The notes beneath the pieces were generated by a model. That model did not search any database. It worked only from the letters and a program-made list of their open reading frames with translations, and was not told the origin of the DNA. A stretch of DNA of 26,448 bases from a virus: positions 1 to 26,448 of IMG/VR virus record IMGVR_UViG_3300046320_000037; one strand, given 5' to 3'. The position numbers and the translations under genes were made by a program. Shown here in pieces: positions 16,441 to 23,171 of this stretch (its first letter is position 1; each line of letters opens with the position of its first letter).

Positions 16441-17895
16441 ATGGCAATAACACCCGGAGATATTAGAGCAAGATTTCAAGCTGAATTAAATAAACAAAAC
16501 GGAGCAATAAACGAATCCAAATCGGGTGATGAAAGCGCTTTGATTAATTATCTAAGACCTATCTTTGATAAACAAGGATACGATGGTAAAATAGAATCAG
16601 GTAGAAGACCTAAACATTTAAGATATATGTTAGGAAAATCTGTTAATGATTCATTAGATCATATCAATTCAATTCTTAAAAAAGAATTGAATAACTATTC
16701 AATAGATGCAATTTCACCTAAAGATTATAAAGCAGGATCATATTCAGGTACATATTATACATATTTAGTTACTTTGCAAGATTCAGTTACCATTAAAGGT
16801 ATTGAATATCACGCTGGTTTACAATTTCATATTGTAAACGATGACGTTCCTAATGGATCATTCACTTCTAAAATTCTAACTCCTTCTGGATTAGGCTTAC
16901 CGCCATCATATTTAAATAAAGGTCAATTAGTTGAATTGACAAAAAAAGCTGTTCGTTCTAAATTTACAGAACAAGATAATATTGTCGGTTTATTAACATC
17001 AATGGTTGATGATGTAGCTGGACATTCATCAAAGCATAGTTTTGAATCTGCAGGCCATGTAGATACTTTTGAAGAAACTATTAAATATTCACCAAATACT
17101 GCAGGATTTGTTGCTAAATTTGATCCATCTGATTTAAACACAGTTGGTAAAGATTTTGGTGAAATTCTTGGAGCTATTTATATGATGAATGCGTGCGGCT
17201 ATGAAAAAGGTGTTGAATTTCCAATTGGAAATAATCCACTTGTAGATTTTTATATAGACGGATACGGAGTATCTTCTAAATATAAATCAGGAGCTGCACC
17301 GACATTGACTGGAATTATTAAAAATGTAGATTCAGATCAATTAACTACACAACCCCAAAGAGAACTTTGGCAAATTTTTAATACAGTTGAGAGTAATAAA
17401 GTATCTGCAGGATATTTAGCAATTTCACAATTACTTAATTTACCAGGTTACCAAAAATTAGTTGAAATAACTAAAGAAAAGAATGTAACTACTGATAGTT
17501 TAAATAAATTTATCACAGATCTTTTAGCTAAAGATCCCGATTCATTCATGCAAGTTTTCGATGGTTTCTATAGTACAATTGGAAGATACCCACAAGGTAA
17601 AACAGTTGAGTGGAATAAAATCAAAAACACTAAACTATATGGCGCAATTATTGGGCCTATGAGTTACCACGTAACAGATTATTTAAATAATAATGGAACA
17701 TATCAAGAATCATTGACAGAATTGTTATCTAAATTAGAAGTAAAACAATTATATTTAGATTTTGCCCCAAAGAAACAAGAGATGATGTTACATCTTAAAT
17801 CTTTTTCTACAACTGGAGTTAAATTTACATTCGAGGCACCAAATCAGTCTGTGTATAGCCCAGATAATGGTAAATTAGGATTTAAAATGAAATAA
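16441..17895 (+). CDS. Unrecognised protein, possibly a PD-(D/E)xK-like nuclease
   Basis: 484 residues, soluble. The first 30 residues include INE/S at 23-26, near the cleavage pattern of the neighbouring genes, but no clear leader. A central segment has FGEILGA (E241), then GNNPLVDFYIDGYGVSSKYKSG with D269 and K280 or K282. This order, Glu helix, Asp strand, then a strand with Ser-Ser-Lys, resembles the PD-(D/E)xK nuclease core with Ser in place of the second acidic residue. I would call that a suggestion. The gene begins four bases after the ligase-NMNAT gene (ATAATATAATG), so the two are probably co-translated and may act together on nucleic acid ends. It could instead be a non-enzymatic cargo protein. 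Confidence 0.5.
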   Translation: MAITPGDIRARFQAELNKQNGAINESKSGDESALINYLRPIFDKQGYDGKIESGRRPKHLRYMLGKSVNDSLDHINSILKKELNNYSIDAISPKDYKAGSYSGTYYTYLVTLQDSVTIKGIEYHAGLQFHIVNDDVPNGSFTSKILTPSGLGLPPSYLNKGQLVELTKKAVRSKFTEQDNIVGLLTSMVDDVAGHSSKHSFESAGHVDTFEETIKYSPNTAGFVAKFDPSDLNTVGKDFGEILGAIYMMNACGYEKGVEFPIGNNPLVDFYIDGYGVSSKYKSGAAPTLTGIIKNVDSDQLTTQPQRELWQIFNTVESNKVSAGYLAISQLLNLPGYQKLVEITKEKNVTTDSLNKFITDLLAKDPDSFMQVFDGFYSTIGRYPQGKTVEWNKIKNTKLYGAIIGPMSYHVTDYLNNNGTYQESLTELLSKLEVKQLYLDFAPKKQEMMLHLKSFSTTGVKFTFEAPNQSVYSPDNGKLGFKMK

Positions 17896-17932
17896 TATAT
17901 TAATATATAGATAAAGAAAAATAATAAAAACT

Positions 17933-19930
17933 ATGAATTTTCAAAACTTTCTTAACGAGAAATATGGCAAAGATGACATCAACACTGCGTATGGCTTCTT
18001 TGGTGCCATGGAAGATGTGCATAATGAAAAAATAGCATACGAAATATTTGATGCAGCTGTTAAAGACTTAATGAAAGAATTTGGTCTTAAAGATGCTGAA
18101 GCAGTAGCTTTATTAAATAGCAAAGCAGGTAGACAAGCAGCTGATGCAATTATTGCAGGAGAATGTGAAGATAATGTTGTTGCAGGAATGTATTGGTACT
18201 TTGGCAAAAACAACAAATCAAAAATTGTTAGTGCTGCTAAAAATGCAATTAGCGAATCTAATGAATTAGATGAAGCTTCTAAATTTGGAGCTCCAGCTGG
18301 TTTAACTAAAGCTCAAACTAAAAAGGTTGCAGAAACTTTAGCTAAAGCAATGTCAAAGGCTGATAATGCTAAAGTAACAGTTAATCTTAGAACATTAGAA
18401 GAAGATTCTTTTGATTTAGATTATGATGGAGAAGAATATGACGGTGGTTCATATAATATTTATGACGATGGTTCTGTTGTCAATCATGCAGTAACACCTA
18501 ATGAAATTTATGGAACTTCTGATTCTTCAGTTGAAGATTTTATTAAAGGTTTAAAAAAGCCTATTAAAGAATCTGAAGAAGTAACAGAATCTAAAATTAC
18601 TTTAAAAAGACAATACACTGAAAATTATCCAGCTAAAACAACTGGAAAACACGCAGCTATTAGAAATAAAATCATCGAAGCTTTAAAAGACGGTGAATTA
18701 ACTAAAGAAGAATTTGACACTTTAGTTTCTGGTTTAACAGAAGATTCTAAAAGATGGTTAAGAAGAAATTCAACATTCTTTAATATTCAGGAAGATAAAG
18801 TTGGTTTAACAAAATCTGGTCAAAAAATTGCAGCAGCTATTTACAGAACAGATAATAAATTAAAAACAAACGAAAATAGCAATACAAACATGGAAACTAA
18901 ATTCATTTATGAATCATTTTCTGAATTCGTTAATTCAATTGATGAATCTTTTGAATTAGTTTCAGAATCATTTAAATCATCTATGTTAGCTGGTTTATTT
19001 ACAAGACAAGGTAAATTTGATGCTACATTAGCAAAAGCATTTTACGGAGCTACTAAATTAAAATTAGATCAAATTGAAGATGAAGATTTAATTACTACAA
19101 CACCTGCATTAGCATACAAAAACAAATTAGAAAGCTCTATTGTTTTTTATATCTCTGATGTAGAAAAACCAAATACGTATGCACCTTCAGATGCATATTA
19201 TACAAGTAAAACAATTCCAGGTGAAGGCTATTTATTGGCTGTAGCTTCAGGAGATAATAAATTCTATGATAATGTTTGGACTGGTGGAAGATGGGACAGA
19301 AATCCAAAAAATAGAACATTAAAACAAGTTGATAACAATCCAAGCGATTCAATTGGTATTAATAAAAAATACAGCGGATGGGATGCAACAGGACTTTACA
19401 ATGTTAAAAGAATTTCAGAAGTAGCTGATAGAGCAATTGTAATCAATACAGCTTTATTGAGACAAAAATATTCAGCAGAAGCTGAAAGAGCAGAAAGAGC
19501 AGCGGCTAAAAAAGGTGCAATTGCATTTAAATCAGATAAAGATTTTAAAGCCGAAAACATGGCAAGATATAATCAAATCATTGCTCAGAAAGCCACTCAA
19601 ATGCCAATGGACAGTTTAGTTTCAAAAGCAATCGAAAGAATGTCTGAACAAATCAAAGACGGTTTAGCTAAACAAACTAAAGGACGTTATGGCGAAATTA
19701 TCGTAGGTACAAATGCAAAAGGCGCTGAAGCTAAATTAGCAGATGTTGCTAATCACATGCAACGCATCTTAGATGATTATTCTGGATATGTTCGTGTTGT
19801 TGCACAACAAGAAGATTCAGTTGCTAAATACGGAGAAGCAGAGTCTTGGTATAAAAGAGAAGTTGAACAAAAAGCAAAAGAACTTAAAGACAGACTTGAT
19901 AAAATAGAATCATTCTCTTATATCTGGTAA
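17933..19930 (+). CDS. Second long internal head protein precursor
   Basis: 665 residues. The N-terminus MNFQNFLNEKYGK looks like a capsid-targeting leader with NE at 8-9. Possible processing sites are LDE/A at 112-115 and VTE/S at 217-220. Region 115-215 has AGLTKAQTKKVAETLAKAM and a Tyr/Asp-rich hairpin stretch; region 220-315 looks helical with LTKEEFDTLVSGLTEDSKRW. At Met320 a new leader-like sequence begins (METKFIYESFSEFVNS), preceded at DNA level by AATACAAAC, nearly the leader used before the gene at 21394; internal initiation or an old gene fusion is possible. The C-terminal 340 residues are a larger domain (GGRWDRNP, then long charged helices after about 500). No catalytic motif is recognised. 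Confidence 0.6.
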   Translation: MNFQNFLNEKYGKDDINTAYGFFGAMEDVHNEKIAYEIFDAAVKDLMKEFGLKDAEAVALLNSKAGRQAADAIIAGECEDNVVAGMYWYFGKNNKSKIVSAAKNAISESNELDEASKFGAPAGLTKAQTKKVAETLAKAMSKADNAKVTVNLRTLEEDSFDLDYDGEEYDGGSYNIYDDGSVVNHAVTPNEIYGTSDSSVEDFIKGLKKPIKESEEVTESKITLKRQYTENYPAKTTGKHAAIRNKIIEALKDGELTKEEFDTLVSGLTEDSKRWLRRNSTFFNIQEDKVGLTKSGQKIAAAIYRTDNKLKTNENSNTNMETKFIYESFSEFVNSIDESFELVSESFKSSMLAGLFTRQGKFDATLAKAFYGATKLKLDQIEDEDLITTTPALAYKNKLESSIVFYISDVEKPNTYAPSDAYYTSKTIPGEGYLLAVASGDNKFYDNVWTGGRWDRNPKNRTLKQVDNNPSDSIGINKKYSGWDATGLYNVKRISEVADRAIVINTALLRQKYSAEAERAERAAAKKGAIAFKSDKDFKAENMARYNQIIAQKATQMPMDSLVSKAIERMSEQIKDGLAKQTKGRYGEIIVGTNAKGAEAKLADVANHMQRILDDYSGYVRVVAQQEDSVAKYGEAESWYKREVEQKAKELKDRLDKIESFSYIW

Positions 19931-19932
19931 TT

Positions 19933-19982
19933 AAAATAAAACAAAATAGATAAATATAAAATAAAACAAAATAGACAAGTAT
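19933..19982 (+). repeat. Two tandem copies of a 25-bp A-rich repeat
   Basis: Copy 1 is 19933-19957 and copy 2 is 19958-19982; both start AAAATAAAACAAAATAGA and differ only at two positions near the end. A third copy, identical to copy 2, is at 20303-20327. Copies 2 and 3 each end three bases before an ATG. The repeat may carry the translation start region or a promoter (it ends GTATAAAATG when joined to the start). Confidence 0.8.
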
Positions 19983-19985
19983 AAA

Positions 19986-20309
19986 ATGAAACACATTAAA
20001 CTATACGAAGAATTTGTTAATGAAGACAAAAGCAAAAAGAATAGATTTTTAGGAGTCTTTGCCCCTGGTAAAGAAGTATTCCAAAGAGTAATAAAAAAAG
20101 TAGATGCATCATCTATTGAGGATTTGATTAAGTACACTGAATCTAACGGAGATGAGGTTGAAAGACATGGTACCTCAGCATGGGCAACAACCAAAGAAAG
20201 TAGAGAAAACGGACAAACAGTATGGAGTTATGATGGAAAAGATTTAATGTTTGTTAATCCAAATACACCATCAATATACGACGAATATATTCGCAAGAAA
20301 ATAAAATAA
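19986..20309 (+). CDS. Small internal-head-protein-like protein with N-terminal leader
   Basis: 107 residues. MKHIKLYEEFVNE/D (glutamate at 13) is a clear relative of the T4 IPI/IPIII leader and of the two genes that follow. The mature part is basic at first (KSKKNRFLG), then has a helix around ASSIEDLIKYTE and short strands (TSAWATTKES, then VWSYDGKDLMFV). I do not recognise it. By analogy with T4 internal proteins it would be packaged and injected; T4 IPI protects incoming DNA from a restriction enzyme, but nothing here shows that activity. The stop codon lies within the third copy of the 25-bp repeat. Confidence 0.65.
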   Translation: MKHIKLYEEFVNEDKSKKNRFLGVFAPGKEVFQRVIKKVDASSIEDLIKYTESNGDEVERHGTSAWATTKESRENGQTVWSYDGKDLMFVNPNTPSIYDEYIRKKIK

Positions 20310-20327
20310 AACAAAATAGACAAGTAT
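20303..20327 (+). repeat. Third copy of the 25-bp A-rich repeat
   Basis: Identical to the copy at 19958-19982. It contains the stop codon of the preceding gene (20307-20309) and ends three bases before the ATG at 20331, so the repeat has been kept or copied together with the leader of the internal-protein genes. Confidence 0.8.
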
Positions 20328-20330
20328 AAA

Positions 20331-20849
20331 ATGAAACATATTCAATTATTCGAACAATTTATTAACGAAGCTAAAGCTGAAGTTAAATTAGGTAGAGTGA
20401 CACCTAAAAACATAGATGAAAAGGCACAACAGGTGTTAGAAGTTTTACAAGGAGCAGTTGGTAAAACTATTAACGGAGAAGAACTTAAAAAAATGGTTGG
20501 TAGAAACTGGGGAGGTCCAGGCGCAAGTAAAGGTCTTAAAAATGCTAAAATTGAAATTATTGCAGTTCACGTAGGACACAATAACAGTTATATTTCTATG
20601 CAGTTTGTATATAAGACTGATTCAGATTTATTCGATAACCACGCCGAAGGTAATCAAAAATTAAAAGATCTTGAAGGTTGGGCCAAAGTAGCAGACGGTA
20701 TGCGTTCTATGAAAGCAATCGACGGTAGTAATAAAGAATACAAAAGCGATGCATCACACCAAGTCAAAGAACTTGTATTTAATAGTTTAAGTCCTAAAAA
20801 CTTAGAAAATGCATTATCTATTTTAAAATTAGGTGATATTATCCTATAA
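20331..20849 (+). CDS. Internal-head-protein-like protein, tandem paralogue A
   Basis: 172 residues. The leader MKHIQLFEQFINE/A (cut after E13) is nearly the T4 IPIII pattern. The mature part begins with LGRVTPKNIDEKAQQVLEVLQGAVG, followed by GEELKKMVGRNWGG, strands IEIIAVHVGHNNSYISMQFVY and a C-terminal helix ending SILKLGDIIL. It is roughly three-quarters identical by eye to the next gene. I do not know the family. A packaged, injected protein is inferred from the leader alone. Confidence 0.7.
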   Translation: MKHIQLFEQFINEAKAEVKLGRVTPKNIDEKAQQVLEVLQGAVGKTINGEELKKMVGRNWGGPGASKGLKNAKIEIIAVHVGHNNSYISMQFVYKTDSDLFDNHAEGNQKLKDLEGWAKVADGMRSMKAIDGSNKEYKSDASHQVKELVFNSLSPKNLENALSILKLGDIIL

Positions 20850-21388
20850 AATAAAACATAAACAACATGAAGCATATTCAATTATTCGAACAATTTATTA
20901 ATGAAGCCAGATCTGAATTTAAAGTAGGCAGATTAACACCTAAAAACATAGATGAAAAAGCACAACAAATATTAGAAGTTTTACAAGGAGCTGTTGGTAA
21001 AACAATTTCTGGAGAAGAACTTAAAAAAATGGTTGGAAGTAACTGGGGTTCAAGCGCAAATAAAGGTCTTAAAAACGCTAAAATTGAAATTATTGGAGTT
21101 CACGTAAATCACAATAACAGCTATATTTCTATACAACTTGTATATACAACAGATTCTGATTTATTCGATACTTGGGCTACCGGTAATCAAAAATTAAAAG
21201 ATCTTAAAGAATGGACTGATCAATTTGATAGAATGATGCATACCAAAGCAATTGATGGTAGCATTGAATACAAAGATGACGCGGCGCACATGGTCAAAGA
21301 TCTTACATTTAATAGTATGAGTCCTAAAAAATTAGAACCTACTTTGTCTATTTTAAAATTAGGTGATATTATCCTATAAAATAAAACA
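20817..21388 (+). repeat. Direct repeat at the 3' ends of the tandem paralogues
   Basis: About 42 bases covering the last codons and the junction (from TCTATTTTAAAATTAGGTG through CCTATAAAATAAAACA) occur identically at 20817-20858 and 21347-21388. Together with near-identical 5' ends this marks a fairly recent tandem duplication of a unit of about 530 bases, the coordinates here spanning both repeat copies. Confidence 0.75.
20867..21379 (+). CDS. Internal-head-protein-like protein, tandem paralogue B
   Basis: 170 residues with the same leader, MKHIQLFEQFINE/A, and the same domain order as the preceding gene. Leader, TPKNIDEKAQQ region and the last nine residues are identical or nearly so, while residues about 105-145 (the DLFDTWATGNQ to HTKAIDG region) have diverged most. 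Relative to paralogue A it lacks two residues near 62 and one near 132. The identical ends and variable middle fit a duplicate that keeps its packaging leader and fold while a surface region changes. Confidence 0.7.
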   Translation: MKHIQLFEQFINEARSEFKVGRLTPKNIDEKAQQILEVLQGAVGKTISGEELKKMVGSNWGSSANKGLKNAKIEIIGVHVNHNNSYISIQLVYTTDSDLFDTWATGNQKLKDLKEWTDQFDRMMHTKAIDGSIEYKDDAAHMVKDLTFNSMSPKKLEPTLSILKLGDIIL

Positions 21389-21393
21389 CAAAC

Positions 21394-21840
21394 ATGCCAG
21401 CAAAATCAAAAGCACAACAAAGATTAATGGGACTAGCATATTCAGTTAAGCAAGGTTACATGAATATTGCTCAAGTTGGTGCAGAGTATAAAGATAAAGT
21501 TAAAGAACTTGTTAATTCAATGAGCATCGAACAACTTAAAGATTATGCTACTACACCGCATGAAGGTTTACCAGATACAGTAGAGTCAGATTCAAATGAA
21601 TCTATGGGTTTTGCAACTGGATCAAATGGACCGCAATCTGTTGGAATGCCAGGTATGGGTATGGGCAAAATAGCTTTACCAGATTTAGGTACAGGCGCTG
21701 TTGGTTCTGGTGATAAACCAGCCGGTAGAGGTGATGCCGATGATGAATACGAAAAAGAAAAGAAGAAGAAAAAGAAACGCGAGAAAAAGCTAGCGAAATC
21801 ATACGAATCTTTTATTTTCGAAAAGTATGGAAAGCTTTAA
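21394..21840 (+). CDS. DUF3008-like protein with basic tail and leader-like C-terminus
   Basis: 148 residues. The N-terminus MPAKSKAQQRLMG followed by a VKELVNSMSIEQLKDYA helix and HEGLP matches the small DUF3008-like proteins found in many bacteria and phages, of unknown function. The middle is Gly/Met/Pro-rich and flexible (85-120). A lysine run (about KKKKKK at 125-133) follows. The last residues SYESFIFEKYGKL resemble the N-terminal leader of the gene at 17933 (NFQNFLNEKYGK), so packaging through a C-terminal signal is conceivable. The gene begins 14 bases after paralogue B and ends at a terminator. Confidence 0.65.
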   Translation: MPAKSKAQQRLMGLAYSVKQGYMNIAQVGAEYKDKVKELVNSMSIEQLKDYATTPHEGLPDTVESDSNESMGFATGSNGPQSVGMPGMGMGKIALPDLGTGAVGSGDKPAGRGDADDEYEKEKKKKKKREKKLAKSYESFIFEKYGKL

Positions 21841-21852
21841 ATAAACAAATTA

Positions 21853-21882
21853 AAAAAACTCAGTATAAAAGCTGAGTTTTTT
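21853..21882 (+). terminator. Intrinsic terminator closing the cargo block
   Basis: An 11-bp stem (AAAAAACTCAG with CTGAGTTTTTT) and an 8-base loop sit 12 bases after the stop at 21840, with a T run in the right arm. It likely ends transcripts from the internal-protein genes. Confidence 0.85.
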
Positions 21883-21895
21883 ATTTTATAAAGAT

Positions 21896-22138
21896 ATGGA
21901 TATATTCAAAATATTTAAAGTAGATTATGAAAAGTGGTCGCATGCAGCTATTGACAAAATAATCAAATGCGTAGATACTTCTAATACTGAAGAGCATTTT
22001 CAAACTTGTAAAAGAATGATAGATCAATTTGTGTTAGCGTCTGTTGTAAATTCTAATTTTAATGCAGATGAATTACAAAGAATTGTCAAATTACTAAATA
22101 CATATTTAAATACTAAAAAAAGTCTAACCGTTGGTTAG
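21896..22138 (+). CDS. Small helical protein of unknown function
   Basis: 80 residues, predicted mostly helical (VDYEKWSHAAIDKIIKCVD, then EEHFQTCKRMIDQF). I do not recognise it. It starts 13 bases after one terminator, and its last codons and stop lie inside the next hairpin (22116-22146). There is no room for a promoter of its own except within the terminator spacing, so it may depend on read-through. Confidence 0.55.
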   Translation: MDIFKIFKVDYEKWSHAAIDKIIKCVDTSNTEEHFQTCKRMIDQFVLASVVNSNFNADELQRIVKLLNTYLNTKKSLTVG

Positions 22139-22146
22139 ACTTTTTT
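22116..22146. terminator. Bidirectional intrinsic terminator between convergent genes
   Basis: A 14-bp perfect stem (AAAAAAGTCTAACC with GGTTAGACTTTTTT) closes on a 3-base loop. Both ends carry a T run on their own strand, so it can stop the plus-strand gene at 21896 and the minus-strand gene that ends at 22149. It overlaps the last codons of the plus-strand gene. Confidence 0.9.
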
Positions 22147-22148
22147 AT

Positions 22149-22280
22149 TTAACGACCTTGTCCTCTATACTTTTTCTTGTAGTTTTTAGAGTGCTTGTTG
22201 TTAGATTGTTTCTTTGATGCTTTACCAGATTTTTTAGTCTTTTGAAAAGCGCCACCGTTTGGAGAAGAAGCTTTAGCCAT
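22149..22280 (-). CDS. Very basic 43-residue protein
   Basis: On the minus strand an ATG at 22280 opens a frame ending with TAA at 22149. The product begins MAKASSPNGGAFQKTKKSGK and ends YKKKYRGQGR; 14 of 43 residues are Lys or Arg. Codon use fits the window, and it ends just before a bidirectional terminator facing it. It is the only minus-strand gene I would call. Such small basic proteins often bind nucleic acid or ribosomes, but I recognise no family; the Bacteroidota ribosomal protein THX is similar in size and charge but not in sequence. Confidence 0.68.
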   Translation of the reverse strand: MAKASSPNGGAFQKTKKSGKASKKQSNNKHSKNYKKKYRGQGR

Positions 22281-22342
22281 TGGTTATCAATAGTTTATTT
22301 AAGTCGGTTATTCGACAAACTATTTATTAAAAAAGTTGCTAA

Positions 22343-22378
22343 AATATTTTTATATTTGAGATTTTTTTTGTATATTTA
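22343..22378 (+). promoter_or_regulatory. Candidate promoter, AATATTTT then TATATTTA
   Basis: AATATTTT at 22343-22350 and TATATTTA at 22371-22378 have the same 28-base offset as the boxes at 14501 and 14529. It lies between a minus-strand gene and the plus-strand gene at 22403, the one divergent intergenic region, where a promoter is required. Confidence 0.45.
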
Positions 22379-22402
22379 CTACATAATTAAAAGAAAGAAA
22401 AA

Positions 22403-22876
22403 ATGAATACACAAGATAAAGATTTTGCGCCTCTTATATGGGCCGCAGTTCAATGTTATAATAAAGCAAGCAGCGATTATTCTAAAAAGAAACTTAAAGA
22501 AGCTTTAAAAGATTGTTTAAAAAAATGGAGCGATCAACCAGTTAAAATGATTTCAGAGGCAGTTCAAAACTTAAATGTAGATGGTACTAAAAATCCATTT
22601 GATTTAATGTGGACTGACAGAAATATTTTCGGTAAGATTAATAATAAATCTATGATTGTGTGGGAGCATACAACACCTTTAAATGAATTTTATCAAACGT
22701 TAGTTAAATGTAAATCTTTTGAAGAAATAGAAATGGCTCTATCAAATTATAGTGGAGTGTGTTGGATCACTAGAGATGAAGATAATCTTTTAAATAAGAA
22801 TAAATTTAGATCTAATAGACCAGGTGGATGGGAGTCTTGTTATAGTTCATGTGGAATTAAACTTATTAAAAAATAA
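22403..22876 (+). CDS. Protein of unknown function, first gene after a divergent promoter region
   Basis: 157 residues, no membrane segment or signal peptide. An N-terminal helical part (LIWAAVQCYNKASSDYSKKKLKEALK) is followed by a mixed domain with MIVWEHTTPLNEFY, GVCWITRDEDNLL and a Cys-containing end (ESCYSSCGIKL). I do not recognise the family. Its stop overlaps the next start in TAATG, so it is coupled with the following small gene. Confidence 0.65.
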   Translation: MNTQDKDFAPLIWAAVQCYNKASSDYSKKKLKEALKDCLKKWSDQPVKMISEAVQNLNVDGTKNPFDLMWTDRNIFGKINNKSMIVWEHTTPLNEFYQTLVKCKSFEEIEMALSNYSGVCWITRDEDNLLNKNKFRSNRPGGWESCYSSCGIKLIKK

Positions 22877-23139
22877 TGAAACCATATACAATTTATTATT
22901 TACACTACAAAGATGAAATGTTATTAGTTCCAAACTGGAGCAATAAGTCTGATTTTGTTGCATGTGTAATGGCTGAAGATGCTCAAATGGCCATAGATAA
23001 AGTAAAAGCATTTACATGTGGCTTTATTAAAGTTATGGGAGTTGCCTCGGGTAGAGAAGATTGGGTGAATGAAAATGGTCCAATCGATAATGGTAAAATT
23101 ATGCCGTTAGGTGGTTGGCCAAAAACTGAAACAAATTAA
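22876..23139 (+). CDS. Small protein of unknown function
   Basis: 87 residues. The start of the protein is a beta-hairpin-like YTIYYLHYKDEMLLVP, then a helix (EDAQMAIDKVKAF) and a Gly-rich end. I do not recognise it. It is translationally coupled (one-base overlap) to the gene at 22403. Confidence 0.6.
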   Translation: MKPYTIYYLHYKDEMLLVPNWSNKSDFVACVMAEDAQMAIDKVKAFTCGFIKVMGVASGREDWVNENGPIDNGKIMPLGGWPKTETN

Positions 23140-23143
23140 TTCG

Positions 23144-23151
23144 TATAAATA
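23144..23151 (+). promoter_or_regulatory. Possible T4-type late promoter TATAAATA
   Basis: An exact TATAAATA octamer in the gap between two genes, ending 20 bases before the ATG at 23172, a spacing suited to a short leader. Chance matches are likely in AT-rich DNA, so confidence is low. Confidence 0.4.
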
Positions 23152-23171
23152 TAATATCTAAAACATAATCT

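Noticed and set aside
17895-17908. 14-base perfect palindrome ATATATTAATATAT
   Set aside because: It is pure A/T in an AT-rich gap, has no GC in the stem and no T tract, so it is probably chance and not a terminator or operator.
19933-20327. CRISPR array formed by the 25-bp repeats
   Set aside because: Two copies are directly adjacent without spacers and the third is 320 bases away behind a gene, so there is no repeat-spacer pattern.
22149-22280. Ribosomal protein THX assignment for the basic minus-strand protein
   Set aside because: Size and charge are similar, but the sequence does not match the THX pattern as I know it.
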